Notes: generated by a model not told the origin, from the sequence alone. A stretch of DNA of 64,000 nucleotides from Rhodospirillaceae bacterium (GCA_008012315.1 SSEL01000009.1:186001-250000); one strand, 5' to 3'; shown: positions 10,506 to 19,957, counted from the stretch's first letter. Translations and numbers: made by a program.

Positions 10506-10546
10506 TTGCAGGATCGGCAATTTCTATTATACAATCGTACAATAAT
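10506..10546 (+). promoter_or_regulatory. Candidate promoter with overlapping repeats before the dioxygenase gene
   Basis: TTGCAG at 10506-10511 and TATACA at 10528-10533 are 16 bases apart, a fair sigma-70-type pair. The -10 region overlaps a direct repeat TACAATCGTACAAT (10530-10543), flanked by the inverted arms ATTAT and ATAAT (10526-10546). Such an element could bind a regulator. The transcript would start about 55-60 bases before the ATG at 10599. Confidence 0.45.
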
Positions 10547-10598
10547 TCAGAGCCGGCCGAATCGGCCAAGCTGACATGAAAAGGCGAGGGAGAAGCAG

Positions 10599-11735
10599 AT
10601 GACGGCATTACTGCGCGGTGCGACGCTTCGGGACCAGGACGTGGAACTGAATTGGACCGACGGGGAACCGAGTCTCGCTTTGTCGCTGTTCTGGCTGCGC
10701 GACCACTGCCAGTCGCCGCAAAGCCATCATCCGGATACCCGCCAGCGTCTGCACGATACCTTCAAGATCCCAGCCGGCATCGCCGCCCAGGCCGTCGGCC
10801 TTGAGGATAACGGCCGGGTGCTGCGCATCGACTGGGCCGGCGAGGATCATGTCAGCCGCTTTGATGCGGCTTTCTTGGGAGCACTCCGCCGCGATCCCGA
10901 TGTCCTGCCGATCCGCCGCCGCACTTGGGACAGCGATATCATCGCGCGGGTGACGCCGCAGGTTCCCTATGAAGGCTTCCTGAAAGACGATGCGGTCCTG
11001 AAGGACTATCTGGAGAAGGTCGAAAGCTATGGCTTCGCCTTCATCGAGGGCGTTCCCGGCACGCCGGAAGCGACCCAGGCGGTGGCCAGGCGCATCGCCT
11101 ATATCCGCGAAACCATCTTTGGCGGCTATTGGGACTTCACCGCCAATATGGAGCACAAGGACACTGCCTATACCTCGATGGCGATCGGGCCTCATACCGA
11201 CGGCACTTATGCCTTCGATGCGCCCGGCTATCAGATGTTCCATTGCCTGGCGGCCGATTGCACCGGCGGCGAGAATGTTTTGATCGACGGTTTCATGATC
11301 GCCGAGATCATGAAGCGCGATCATCCGGCCGATTACAAGCTGCTGACCGAGATCGCCATTCCCGGCCAGTATCTCGATCATGAGAACGGCATTCATCTGA
11401 TGGCGCGGCGGCCGCTCTTCCGCCTGAACGATGCCGGCGAATTGGCCCAGGTCAGCTATAACAACCACGACCGCGCGCCCTTCACGCTGAGCCCGTCGCA
11501 GCAGACGGCATTCTACCGCGCGCTCGCCACCTTCGCGCGGCTCTGCGCCGATGAGAGCCTGCATTATCGCCGCCGGCTGCTGCCGGGATCGGTGCTGCTG
11601 TTCGATAATTGGCGTGTGCTGCATGCCCGCGATGCCTATACCGGCTATCGCCGTCTGGCGGGCGTCTATCTGAACAAGGAGGACGTCGAAAGCCGCCTGC
11701 GTGTGCTACGTATCAAGGCTGGCGAACCAGTCTGA
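10599..11735 (+). CDS. TauD/TfdA-family dioxygenase, gamma-butyrobetaine-hydroxylase-like
   Basis: An Fe(II)/2-oxoglutarate hydroxylase of 378 residues. Residues 1-95 form the small N-terminal domain found in gamma-butyrobetaine and trimethyllysine hydroxylases (LFWLRDHC). The catalytic jelly-roll carries the metal-binding HxD at His199-Asp201 (IGPHTDGTY) and the distal His342 (VLHARD), with a 2-oxoglutarate-binding Arg just after (YRRLAG). The start follows GAGGGAGAAG. Family members act on trimethylammonium compounds in carnitine synthesis, but bacterial members vary. The next gene is a hydrolase of N-carbamoyl or ureido groups, so the substrate may instead be a modified amino acid. Confidence 0.88.
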   Translation: MTALLRGATLRDQDVELNWTDGEPSLALSLFWLRDHCQSPQSHHPDTRQRLHDTFKIPAGIAAQAVGLEDNGRVLRIDWAGEDHVSRFDAAFLGALRRDPDVLPIRRRTWDSDIIARVTPQVPYEGFLKDDAVLKDYLEKVESYGFAFIEGVPGTPEATQAVARRIAYIRETIFGGYWDFTANMEHKDTAYTSMAIGPHTDGTYAFDAPGYQMFHCLAADCTGGENVLIDGFMIAEIMKRDHPADYKLLTEIAIPGQYLDHENGIHLMARRPLFRLNDAGELAQVSYNNHDRAPFTLSPSQQTAFYRALATFARLCADESLHYRRRLLPGSVLLFDNWRVLHARDAYTGYRRLAGVYLNKEDVESRLRVLRIKAGEPV

Positions 11736-11745
11736 TAGGGTAACC

Positions 11746-13008
11746 ATGGCACCCAAGGGTACATTGCCGACGATCAATCCGGATCGTCTGATGAAAGATC
11801 TCCGGCGGTTGCGCCAGTTCGGCGCCCAGGGCAGCGGCGTTGTGCGGCTGGCCTTGTCGCCGGTCGATCTGGAAGCCCGCCACTGGCTGGTGGAGCGCAT
11901 GAGCGAAGCCGGGCTCGATGCGGCAATCGACGGTGTCGGTACGGTCTTCGGCCGGTCGCGCAAACCGGGACCGGCGCTGCTGATCGGCTCGCATAGCGAC
12001 ACGCAGCCGACCGGTGGCTGGCTCGACGGGGCGATGGGCGTGGTTTTCGGGTTGGAAATCGCGCGGGCCCTCAGCGAATGCCCGGAAACCAGCAATCTCG
12101 CCGTCGATGTCGCCTCCTGGATCGATGAGGAAGGCACGTTTGCCGGCTATCTCGGCAGCCGCAGCTTCATCGGCGAGCCGGTCGAGGCCAGCATCCGCAC
12201 GGCGACCAACCGTGGCGGCGAGCGCCTGGAAGACGTGCTGCAGGCAGCCGGTTTGCGTGACCGGCCGCGGGCGCAATTCGACCCAGGCCGCCACGTTGCC
12301 TATCTGGAGCCGCATATCGAACAAGGCGGCCGTTTGGAGGCTGCCGGCAAATCGATCGGCGTTGTCACCACCATCGTCGGCATCCGGGAAAAGCGCATCA
12401 CCTTCACCGGCCAGCGCAATCATGCCGGCACCACGCCCATGGCGATCCGCCGCGATGCCGGAGCCGCTTTGATCGCTTTCGCTCATGACCTCAACCAGGC
12501 CTTCCAGCGCCTGGCCGATGCCGACACGGTCTGGACCGTCGGGCGGATCGAACTCGATCCGGGCTCCTTCAGCGTCGTGCCGGGCAAGGCCGAATTGCTG
12601 CTGCAATATCGCGACGCCAAAGCCGACCGCCTGCGGGCGATGGATGCCGCCCTGGCGGATCTGGTGCGCCGTACCGATTCGGCCGGTCCTGTCCGCGTTT
12701 CCCTGGAAGATGCCGATCCGCCTTGCGAGCCGGTCGATATGGCGGCGGCCTTGCAGGCACATATCGCGGCGGCGGCGGACGCCATCGCGCCCGGCCAATG
12801 GACCCGCATGCCCAGCGGCGCCGGCCATGACGCCCAGTTGATCGCCGAAAAGCTGCCCAGCGGCATGCTCTTCGTGCCGAGCATCGGCGGCGTCAGCCAT
12901 GATTTCACCGAGGATACGGCGGAAGAGCATATCGTTCTCGGCTGCCGGGTCGCGGCGGCCGCGGCGGTTGCGATCTTGCGCGACCGGCAGGTCGCGACGC
13001 GCGCCTGA
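11746..13008 (+). CDS. M20-family Zn-dependent amidohydrolase (hydantoinase/carbamoylase type)
   Basis: A 420-residue binuclear metalloamidase related to N-carbamoyl-L-amino-acid hydrolase and allantoate amidohydrolase. Expected metal ligands are all visible: His83 in GSHSDTQPTGG, Asp94 in LDGAMG, Glu129 in WIDEEGTF, His190 in PHIEQG, and His385 in GVSHDFTED. GAGHDAQ is also typical. It cleaves a C-N bond in ureido-type compounds and releases ammonia or carbamate-derived products. It begins 10 bases after the dioxygenase stop, so the two probably work in one pathway. The precise substrate is unknown; peptidase T-like relatives are excluded by the motif set. Confidence 0.9.
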   Translation: MAPKGTLPTINPDRLMKDLRRLRQFGAQGSGVVRLALSPVDLEARHWLVERMSEAGLDAAIDGVGTVFGRSRKPGPALLIGSHSDTQPTGGWLDGAMGVVFGLEIARALSECPETSNLAVDVASWIDEEGTFAGYLGSRSFIGEPVEASIRTATNRGGERLEDVLQAAGLRDRPRAQFDPGRHVAYLEPHIEQGGRLEAAGKSIGVVTTIVGIREKRITFTGQRNHAGTTPMAIRRDAGAALIAFAHDLNQAFQRLADADTVWTVGRIELDPGSFSVVPGKAELLLQYRDAKADRLRAMDAALADLVRRTDSAGPVRVSLEDADPPCEPVDMAAALQAHIAAAADAIAPGQWTRMPSGAGHDAQLIAEKLPSGMLFVPSIGGVSHDFTEDTAEEHIVLGCRVAAAAAVAILRDRQVATRA

Positions 13009-13028
13009 CCCCGCTCAGGCGCTCTCCA

Positions 13029-13604
13029 TTAAAACAGGGAAGCGGCGCCCATCCGGTCGGCCAGGCTGAAGACGAGCTGGCCGAGGATGAAATCCAGCAT
13101 GACCAGAGCGGCAGCCGACAGGCCGGGAATCTGCAGGGCGATGGCGAGGATATAGCCTTCGCAGATCAGCGCGACCAGGAAGGTGGCGAGATCGAGCAAT
13201 TGCAGGATCGACCAGTCCAGGCCGATCAAGGCCAGCAGGATGATCGGCACGTTCAGCAGGATCAGCAGCAGCGACAGCCAGTTATAGACGGCGATCGTGC
13301 CGATCACCTGGGCTTCCCGTTTGAGCAAAGGGCCAAGGCCAAGCAGCACCAGCGGGAAGGCCATCCAGTTGATCGCATAGGCGATCAGGACCGAGGCCAG
13401 CATGCGCCCGTCGATCGGCAGGTCCCTGGGATCGTGCAGGACATAGAACCGGATCATGAAGACCGGCAGGAACACCGCCGCCATCCAGAATGATCGTCCG
13501 GCGCCGGCACGGCTGCGGTCGAAATAATGGAGGAAACCTCGGTCGAAACGCAGGATGCGGCCGATGCCGCGCAGGGCGATGCCGGTCTCAGCGAGGCTGA
13601 TCAT
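13029..13604 (-). CDS. Conserved integral membrane protein of unknown function
   Basis: About 191 residues with four to five hydrophobic helices, roughly at 35-55, 70-95, 105-135, 140-160 and 165-185. I recognise no catalytic motif. I chose ATG at 13604, which overlaps the end of dapE by 17 bases; a longer start at 13631 is possible. It is the last gene of the 5'-nucleotidase-dapD-dapE operon. The overlap suggests translational coupling, but this says little about function. It resembles generic Yip1-like multi-pass proteins only in layout. Confidence 0.75.
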   Translation of the reverse strand: MISLAETGIALRGIGRILRFDRGFLHYFDRSRAGAGRSFWMAAVFLPVFMIRFYVLHDPRDLPIDGRMLASVLIAYAINWMAFPLVLLGLGPLLKREAQVIGTIAVYNWLSLLLILLNVPIILLALIGLDWSILQLLDLATFLVALICEGYILAIALQIPGLSAAALVMLDFILGQLVFSLADRMGAASLF

Positions 13605-14781
13605 CAAAGAAGGCCTCAAGCACGCTCTCATAGATCCGGCTCAGGGCCTGGATATCGGCAACCGGCACGTTCTCATCGACCTTGTGCATGGTCTGGCCGG
13701 CCAGGCCGAATTCGATGACCGGGCAGTAATCCTTGATGAAGCGCGCATCGGAGGTGCCGCCGGTGGTGGAGAGTTCCGGCGTACGGCCAAGCTCGCGGGC
13801 GATGGCGCCGCTGACGATCTCGCTCAGCCGGCCGACCGGGGTGAGGAAGGATTCGCTGGACGAGCCGATCGTCAGGTCATATTCGCCGCCGACCTCATCC
13901 AGCCGGCGGCGGATCTCCGCCTCGAAGCTCTCGATGGTGAAGCTGTCGTTGAAGCGGGCGTTGAAGGTGGCCTGAACCTCGCCGGGGATGACATTGCTGG
14001 CCGGGTTGCCGACATCGACGGTGGTGAATTGCAGCGAGGTCGGCTGGAAATGCTCGGTGCCCCGGTCCAGCGGGATTTCCGTCAAGGCGGCGACCATCTT
14101 CGACAGGCGATGGATCGGGTTATCGGCGAGATGCGGATAGGCGGTATGGCCCTGGATGCCGCGGATCCGCAAATGGCCGGTGAAACTGCCGCGCCGGCCG
14201 ATCTTCGCCATCTCGCCCAGCTTCTGCGGATTGGTCGGTTCGCCGACCAGGCAGGCATCCCAGGCCTCGCCCTCGGCGGCCAGGGTTTCCAGCATCGGCT
14301 TGGTGCCGTTATAAGCGGGGCCTTCCTCGTCGCCAGTGATCAACAACGAGATGCTGCCGCTGAAGGCGCTGCCGCGCTTGGTGAGGAAACGTCCGGCGGC
14401 GGCGGCAAAGGCCGCCACGGCGCCCTTCATGTCGGCCGCACCGCGGCCATAGAGCCGGCCATTGGCGATCTCGCCGCCGAACGGATCGATCGACCAGGCT
14501 TCGCGCTTGCCGACGGGCACGACATCGACATGGCCGGCGAAGCAGAAATGGCGCGGCTTGTTCTGCCGGCCGGCGCCCGATTGGGTGACTTTGGCGTAGA
14601 GATTATCGACGCGTTCGGTGTCCGGCTGCTGGAACGGCATGCGGCGACAGGTGAAGCCGATCATCTCCAGGGCGGTCGACAGCGTATCGAGCGCTCCGGC
14701 CTCGGCCGGCGTAACGCTGGGTCGCCGGATCAGTTCGGCGGCCAGCTTGACGGGGTCGAGGACGGGTGCGCTCAAGATCAA
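13588..14781 (-). CDS. dapE: Succinyl-diaminopimelate desuccinylase
   Basis: Hydrolyses N-succinyl-LL-diaminopimelate to LL-diaminopimelate and succinate, for lysine and peptidoglycan. Metal ligands are present: His84 and Asp86 in FAGHVDVVPVG, Asp117 in GRGAADMKG, and the Glu152-Glu153 pair in ITGDEEGPA. Length 397 residues is slightly above the usual 375-385. The start is a TTG: one at 14781 lies 2 bases after the dapD stop, and another at 14775 sits 6 bases after GAGG, so translation probably begins at one of these. It acts directly after DapD and DapC, and the dapD gene is immediately upstream. Confidence 0.96.
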   Translation of the reverse strand: MILSAPVLDPVKLAAELIRRPSVTPAEAGALDTLSTALEMIGFTCRRMPFQQPDTERVDNLYAKVTQSGAGRQNKPRHFCFAGHVDVVPVGKREAWSIDPFGGEIANGRLYGRGAADMKGAVAAFAAAAGRFLTKRGSAFSGSISLLITGDEEGPAYNGTKPMLETLAAEGEAWDACLVGEPTNPQKLGEMAKIGRRGSFTGHLRIRGIQGHTAYPHLADNPIHRLSKMVAALTEIPLDRGTEHFQPTSLQFTTVDVGNPASNVIPGEVQATFNARFNDSFTIESFEAEIRRRLDEVGGEYDLTIGSSSESFLTPVGRLSEIVSGAIARELGRTPELSTTGGTSDARFIKDYCPVIEFGLAGQTMHKVDENVPVADIQALSRIYESVLEAFFDDQPR

Positions 14782-14783
14782 CC

Positions 14784-15668
14784 TCAGGCCTTGATCCGCT
14801 GGTCGGAATCGCGCAGGAGATCGTTGATCGAGGTCTTGGAGCGGGTCTTTTCATCGACCCGCTTGACGATGACGGCGCAATAGAGGCTCGGGCCCGGTTC
14901 GCCATTGGGCAGCGGCTTGCCCGGCATGGTGCCGGAAACCACCACGGAATAGGCCGGCACTCGGCCGTAATAAACTTCGCCGGTCGCACGGTCGACGATC
15001 TTGGTCGAGGCGCCAAGATAGACGCCCATGGACAGCACCGAGCCTTCTTCGACAATGACGCCCACGGCCACTTCGGCGCGGGCGCCGATGAAGCAGTTGT
15101 CTTCGATCACCACCGGCCCGGCCTGCAGTGGCTCCAGGACACCGCCGATCCCGGCGCCGCCGGAAATATGGCAGTTCTTGCCGATCTGCGCGCAGGATCC
15201 CACCGTGGCCCAGGTATCGACCATGGTGCCGGAATCGACATAGGCACCGACATTGACGAAGCTCGGCATCAGCACCACGCCCGGGGCGATATAGGCGCTG
15301 CGGCGCACGACGCAATTCGGCACGGCGCGGAAGCCGGCATCGTCGAACTCGGCCTTGCCCCAGCCGGCGAATTTCGACGGCACCTTATCGAACCAGGCAG
15401 CCTTGCCGGTGCCCAAGGAAGCATAGTCGCCGCCACCGGGAATCGCCTGGGAATCGTTCAGCCGGAAGGACAGCAGCACGGCCTTCTTCAGCCACTGGTT
15501 GGTTTCCCATTTGCCGTCACGTTTCTCGGCAACGCGGAGCTCGCCGCGATCCAGCGCATCGAGGACCGCCGTCACCGCCTGGCGGGTATCGCCGCCGGTC
15601 GCGCTATTGATCTCAGCGCGCTTTTCCCAGGCGGTATCGATCGTGCCCTGTAACTGCGAAATGTTCAT
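14784..15668 (-). CDS. dapD: Tetrahydrodipicolinate N-succinyltransferase
   Basis: Transfers a succinyl group from succinyl-CoA to tetrahydrodipicolinate in the succinylase branch of lysine/diaminopimelate synthesis. The N-terminal helical domain is followed from about residue 110 by a left-handed beta-helix of hexapeptide repeats ([30 protein letters not shown]), typical of trimeric acyltransferases. The C-terminus ([18 protein letters not shown]) matches DapD. Length 294 residues is normal for alphaproteobacteria. It lies 9 bases downstream of the nucleotidase gene and 2 bases upstream of dapE, in one operon. Confidence 0.97.
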   Translation of the reverse strand: MNISQLQGTIDTAWEKRAEINSATGGDTRQAVTAVLDALDRGELRVAEKRDGKWETNQWLKKAVLLSFRLNDSQAIPGGGDYASLGTGKAAWFDKVPSKFAGWGKAEFDDAGFRAVPNCVVRRSAYIAPGVVLMPSFVNVGAYVDSGTMVDTWATVGSCAQIGKNCHISGGAGIGGVLEPLQAGPVVIEDNCFIGARAEVAVGVIVEEGSVLSMGVYLGASTKIVDRATGEVYYGRVPAYSVVVSGTMPGKPLPNGEPGPSLYCAVIVKRVDEKTRSKTSINDLLRDSDQRIKA

Positions 15669-15677
15669 CCCGGTTTC

Positions 15678-16361
15678 CTATCCCTGGTTCGTTGTCTTCT
15701 TGATGACCGTGTCGTTGAGCCAGCCCGCCAGATCGGCCGTGGCATGGTGCACGAAGCCCATGTCGTCCAGCGCCTGCGCCCAGTCATTATGGGTCTGGAT
15801 CCAGACCGTCGTCATGCCCAGATCCGCCGCCGGCTGCAGATTACGCGGCATGTCATCGAACATCGCCGAGCGTTCGGGCGCGATGCCGAAGCGCTCGATC
15901 ATGGCGCGATAGCTGCCGAGATCCGGCTTGGGGATGAAATTGGCATCGGCGATGTCGAACATGTCCTGGAAATGATGCGCGATACCCAGCCGGTTCATGA
16001 CATTCTCGGCATGCTTCACCGTGCCGTTGGTGAAGATGACCTTGCGCCCCGGCAGGTCGGTCAGGGCGGCGGCGAGGCGCGCATCGGGCTGAACGCCGCT
16101 GACATCGATCTGATGGACGAAGTCCAGGAAATCACCCGGCTCGATGCCATGATTTATCATCAGGCCGCGCAGGGTGGTGGTGTGTTCGCGGAAATACTTC
16201 TTCTGCAGTGCGCGCGCCTCTTCCGGCGGCAGGTTGAGCAGTTGCTGTACATAGAGGCCGATTCGCTGGTCCACCTGGTCGAACAGGCGGCAGGAAGCCG
16301 GGTAGAGCGTATTGTCCAGGTCGAAAACCCAGCAATCGATCTCTGAGAGCGACGTCGGCAT
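15678..16361 (-). CDS. HAD-superfamily pyrimidine 5'-nucleotidase
   Basis: A 227-residue haloacid-dehalogenase hydrolase with a small alpha-helical cap. Motif I FDLDNTLYP supplies nucleophile Asp14 and acid/base Asp16; motif II is IFTNGT near residue 115; motif III/IV includes KPD near 147 and MFDDMPRNL near 168. This set matches the yeast Sdt1-like pyrimidine 5'-nucleotidases, which dephosphorylate UMP/CMP or similar small phosphates. Members of this family commonly precede dapD in alphaproteobacteria, with no known link to lysine synthesis. It appears to be first in the operon. True substrate uncertain. Confidence 0.88.
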   Translation of the reverse strand: MPTSLSEIDCWVFDLDNTLYPASCRLFDQVDQRIGLYVQQLLNLPPEEARALQKKYFREHTTTLRGLMINHGIEPGDFLDFVHQIDVSGVQPDARLAAALTDLPGRKVIFTNGTVKHAENVMNRLGIAHHFQDMFDIADANFIPKPDLGSYRAMIERFGIAPERSAMFDDMPRNLQPAADLGMTTVWIQTHNDWAQALDDMGFVHHATADLAGWLNDTVIKKTTNQG

Positions 16362-16481
16362 CTATTCCTCATTCATTGAATGAGGCGCACCTTAAGAGCA
16401 GCCGGTAGCGATGGCAAGCGAAGTGACGGCTCTCCCGGCAAATTGACGGCGCCGATGCCGTTCAAGGATGATCCGGAGAAG

Positions 16482-16510
16482 AAAAAGCGCGGCACCGGGG
16501 GATGCCGCGC
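16482..16510 (-). terminator. Rho-independent terminator after the small exported protein gene
   Basis: On the minus strand the stem GCGCGGCA/TGCCGCGC (8 perfect pairs, 16487-16510) with an 8-base loop is followed by TTTTT. It lies 36 bases past the stop of the gene at 16546-16818 and should end its transcript ahead of the nucleotidase-dap operon. Confidence 0.85.
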
Positions 16511-16545
16511 GCTCAGGGAAGGACAAATGAGCAGATCGGATGCGA

Positions 16546-16818
16546 TTAGACGCGCGGCTTCAGGCCGAGATCCTTGATGGCTTCCTGAAGCTTCTTCACG
16601 CCATCGGCCTGCTTGCCGGACTTGCACATATCGCCGCCACTGGCGCGGGCCTGCTTGGCGTCCATCGCCTTCGGCGCATTGGCGTGCTTCTTGATCGCGG
16701 TGTCGAACTGATGTTCCAGCGTGGTGCACTGTTTCGCCGGGGTAGTGGTGGCGGCGAAGGCGGAGCCGCTGACGGCCATCAGAGCGCCGGCGGCCAGGAC
16801 CAGAGAAAGCTTCTTCAT
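16546..16818 (-). CDS. Small exported protein of unknown function
   Basis: A 90-residue protein with a clear Sec signal peptide (MKKLSLVLAAGALMAVSGSAFA, cut after AFA). The mature part is about 68 residues, Lys/Ala-rich, with two cysteines (CTTLEH and MCKSGK) that could form one disulfide in the periplasm. The body looks like two or three helices. I recognise no family. It has its own strong terminator, so it is probably transcribed alone and well. The bases upstream of the ATG include AAGAGGATAACC, giving a reasonable ribosome site. Confidence 0.85.
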   Translation of the reverse strand: MKKLSLVLAAGALMAVSGSAFAATTTPAKQCTTLEHQFDTAIKKHANAPKAMDAKQARASGGDMCKSGKQADGVKKLQEAIKDLGLKPRV

Positions 16819-17139
16819 GACGGTTATCCTCTTCTTGTGCCCCGCTATCGCGTGCGAGGCAGGATGATCGCGAAAATCACGTCCAGCCCACAGCTCTCGT
16901 CTCCTGCCGCTTTGGATCGGATATCTGCCGATGGCGGATGGAGGATCGCCGTCCCGTGCCGCCGACGGATGCAGAGTGAAAACCGGCCGACGGTACGTGC
17001 TGTTGGAGGAAGGCTAAGCGCCGTGTGTAACGTCGAAATGTCCGGCGAATCGGAATTTGTAACTATCTGCAACAAGGCCAGGGCTGTTACGCGGCGTTAC
17101 CATTTTCCGGCACGGAACGGGCGATCACGAGGTGCGTGA
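16819..17139. other. Intergenic region between the antiporter gene and the small exported protein gene
   Basis: 321 bases without a convincing gene; both neighbours read leftwards. It should hold the promoter of the small exported protein gene. I saw GTTAC-like repeats at about 17084-17101 (TGTTACGCGGCGTTACC) but no convincing -35/-10 pair. Confidence 0.4.
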
Positions 17140-18951
17140 TCAGGGGCGCATGCCCGTCTGGCGCAACAGCCAGTCCACCAGCCGGATTGCCTGTACATGC
17201 TTACGCCTGGTTTCCAGTTCCAAGCCGACCGAGCTGACCCGGCCATCCTTTATTTCGCGCACCACCAGCTCGACGTCGCCCAGTTCCAGGCGATCGCCGA
17301 CCACCAGGGTCTTGCCCAGGCGCTGATGCAGCAGATCGCCCAATGTCTCGTCCCAGATCGGCTGGAACACCTCGCCGTCGCGCTTGCCGAGGCTGTCGAC
17401 CGGCAAGCCGTAGAGCAAGGCGAGGTCGCGGGCGGGCGTGTCGGCGGCAAAAACGAATTCACCGAAGCCGACCAGTTCCGCGACCTTGTCCTGCTGCCGC
17501 TCGCCGAACAGGCGCTGCAGGTTGATGATGTCCTCCGCCGGCGCCAGGGCGATGACATAATCGGCGATGGCGGGCCGCTTGCCGGTGAAATGATCGAGCG
17601 GGTGATTGCCGCGAATGACCGAGAGGAGATGGCTGCCTTCCGGTAAAGGGAGCTTGTTATAATCCAAGGTAAGTGCCCGCGCCCGGGCACCGATCCGAAT
17701 GCCGCACAATTCGCGGGTGCCTGCAGCGCCGAGGCCCAGATCGGGGTAATCCTCGTCATGCGGCTGATCTGGGACTTCCAGGCCGAAGAATCGGCCGGCG
17801 CGGGATGCGGTCCAGCCCTGTATCAGCAGGGAGGCCAGCACCGTGACGAAAGCGACGTTGAAATAACTCTGGGCATTCGGCAGCCCGGCCAGGATCGGGA
17901 TGGAGGCAAGGAAAATCGGCACCGCGCCGCGTAATCCAACCCAGGCAATATAGCCTTTCTCCCGCCAATCGAAGCGAAAGGGAGTCAGGCAGAGATAAAC
18001 CGCCACTGGCCGGGCGATGAAGATCAGGCCGAAGGCGATGGCAAGCGCGAAACCGAGATCGGCGACTAGCGCAGAGGGCGTCACCAGCAGGCCGAGCAGC
18101 AGGAACATGGTGATCTGCGCCAGCCAGGCAAGCCCGTCGAGGAAGCGGCCGATCACTTGCTGCGCGCGATGCGGCGCCGAGGCCAGCATGACCCCCATCA
18201 AGTAAACCGCGAGGAAGCCGCTGCCGCCGGCCAGATTGGCACCGGCAAAGACCGTCAGCACCGAAGCGGCGGCCAGTACCGGATAGAGGCCGAGCGACAG
18301 GGTCAGGCGTTCCAGCATCACCCGCAAGGCGAGGCCGCCGCCGATGCCGAAGACCACGCCGCCGACCAGCTCCAGCAAGAATTCCTTCAGGACAAACCAG
18401 CCGACACTCAGGTCCGGATGTCCGACCAGTTCGATGCAGATCAGGGTCAGCAGCACCGCGACCGGATCGTTGATCCCGGATTCCATCTCCAAGGTGCCGG
18501 TAACGCGCCGATTGATCGCCTGGCCCTTGCCGTGCAGCAGCATGAAGACGGCGGCGGCATCGGTCGAGGCGAGGACCGCGCCGACCAGCAGGCCTTCCTG
18601 CGGGGTCCGTCCGCCGAACCAGACGGCTGCCAAGGCAACGATGGCGGCGGTGATCAGCACGCCCAGGGTGGCCAGGGTGAAGGCCGGCGGGCCCACCAGC
18701 CGGGCGACGTCGCGCGGCATCTTCAAGCCACCCTCGAACAGGATGATGGCCAAGGCGACGCTGCCGACCGCGAAGGTCAGGCGGAAATTGCTGAAATGCA
18801 GGCCGCCGATCCCGTCTTCTCCGGCCAGCATGCCGAGGACGAGGAAGATCAGAAGCAGTGGGGCGCCCAGTCGAGCTGACAGCCGGGTGGCGAGGATACT
18901 GATGACCGCGAGCCCGCCGCCAAGAAAAATCAACTGATTGACGACATCCAC
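17140..18951 (-). CDS. nhaP2: K+/H+ antiporter, CPA1/NhaP2 (CvrA) type
   Basis: Exchanges cytoplasmic K+ (or Na+) for H+ at the inner membrane. The first about 390 residues carry around 12 helices, with the ion-site segment ESGINDPVAV typical of CPA1 antiporters and the acidic STDAAAVF element before it. After a linker, a TrkA-C (RCK_C) domain covers roughly residues 410-490 and a transporter-associated CBS-like tail follows. This is the NhaP2/CvrA domain order. Length 603 residues is near the usual 570-580. Translation starts at GTG 18951. It is flanked by short gaps and seems monocistronic. Confidence 0.93.
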   Translation of the reverse strand: MDVVNQLIFLGGGLAVISILATRLSARLGAPLLLIFLVLGMLAGEDGIGGLHFSNFRLTFAVGSVALAIILFEGGLKMPRDVARLVGPPAFTLATLGVLITAAIVALAAVWFGGRTPQEGLLVGAVLASTDAAAVFMLLHGKGQAINRRVTGTLEMESGINDPVAVLLTLICIELVGHPDLSVGWFVLKEFLLELVGGVVFGIGGGLALRVMLERLTLSLGLYPVLAAASVLTVFAGANLAGGSGFLAVYLMGVMLASAPHRAQQVIGRFLDGLAWLAQITMFLLLGLLVTPSALVADLGFALAIAFGLIFIARPVAVYLCLTPFRFDWREKGYIAWVGLRGAVPIFLASIPILAGLPNAQSYFNVAFVTVLASLLIQGWTASRAGRFFGLEVPDQPHDEDYPDLGLGAAGTRELCGIRIGARARALTLDYNKLPLPEGSHLLSVIRGNHPLDHFTGKRPAIADYVIALAPAEDIINLQRLFGERQQDKVAELVGFGEFVFAADTPARDLALLYGLPVDSLGKRDGEVFQPIWDETLGDLLHQRLGKTLVVGDRLELGDVELVVREIKDGRVSSVGLELETRRKHVQAIRLVDWLLRQTGMRP

Positions 18952-19066
18952 GCGGCGGCTGCTCCCTCTGGCTCGGATCGGTTGATGGCACTCAAGGTGC
19001 CGGATCGACGATATCAGATCAACGGGCGAATGGCGCGGAACGTTAGATTGTTGTCATCGGCGTGTT

Positions 19067-19957
19067 TCAACCGCGGGTGACCAGCGTGCCCTGGCCGGCC
19101 GGCGTGAAAATTTCCAGCAGCATGGAATGCGGCACCCGGCCATCGAGAATGACGGCGGCCTCGACACCGCTTTCTACCGCCATCAGGCAGGTTTCAAGTT
19201 TCGGAATCATGCCGCCGGAAATCGTGCCGTCGGCGGTGAGGGCGCGCACCTGGCTGGCCGTCAGGTCGGCCACCAGCTTGCCGGATTTGTCCAGCACGCC
19301 GGCAACATCGGTCAGCATGACCAGGCGCACGGCACCGACAGCGGCCGCGATGGCACCCGCCGCCGTATCGGCATTGATGTTGTAGGTCTGGCCGTCGGGC
19401 CCGAAACCGACGGGCGAAATGACGGGGATGATGCCGGCCTGTTCGAGGCAGGAAATGATGCGCGGATTGACCGTCGAGGGTTCGCCGACCAGGCCGAGGT
19501 CGACCGGCTTGCCGTCCTTCACCATCTCCGCCCGCTTGGCCAGCAACAGGTTGTCGTCCTTGCCGCTGATGCCGACGGCATGGCCGCCGGCGGCATTGAT
19601 GGCGGCGACGATCTGCTTGTTGATGGTGCCGGCCAGCACCATCTCGACCACTTCCACCGCGGCGGCATCGGTCACCCGCAGGCCGTCGATGAAACTCGAC
19701 TGGATATTCAGGCGCTTCAGCATCTCGCCGATCTGCGGCCCGCCGCCATGCACGACGATCGGCAGGATGCCGACCTGGCGCAGCAGCGTGATGTCGTCAG
19801 CGAAAACCTTGGCCAGTTCCGGGTTCACCATGGCATGGCCGCCATATTTGATGACCAAGCGGCGCCCGGCATATTTCTGCATATAGGGCAGCGCTTCGGT
19901 CAGCGTGCGGGCAGTCCGCAGCCAGTGCTTGGTATCGGTGAAGTTGATCTGGGACAT
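19067..19957 (-). CDS. argB: Acetylglutamate kinase
   Basis: Phosphorylates N-acetyl-L-glutamate in arginine synthesis. Amino-acid-kinase motifs: VIKYGGHAM near residue 36, [13 protein letters not shown] near 70, and [12 protein letters not shown] near 195. Length 296 residues is normal from ATG 19957, which has AGGT 8 bases upstream; a further start at 19981 is less likely. It is the last gene in the rpmH-rnpA-yidD-yidC-yihA-argB series, an order conserved across many alphaproteobacteria. Feedback by arginine is known for hexameric relatives with an extended N-terminal helix, which this protein has. Confidence 0.97.
   Translation of the reverse strand: MSQINFTDTKHWLRTARTLTEALPYMQKYAGRRLVIKYGGHAMVNPELAKVFADDITLLRQVGILPIVVHGGGPQIGEMLKRLNIQSSFIDGLRVTDAAAVEVVEMVLAGTINKQIVAAINAAGGHAVGISGKDDNLLLAKRAEMVKDGKPVDLGLVGEPSTVNPRIISCLEQAGIIPVISPVGFGPDGQTYNINADTAAGAIAAAVGAVRLVMLTDVAGVLDKSGKLVADLTASQVRALTADGTISGGMIPKLETCLMAVESGVEAAVILDGRVPHSMLLEIFTPAGQGTLVTRG

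Noticed and set aside
13555-14883. A 442-codon open frame on the plus strand
   Set aside because: Antisense to dapE, which is well supported; no recognisable domain.
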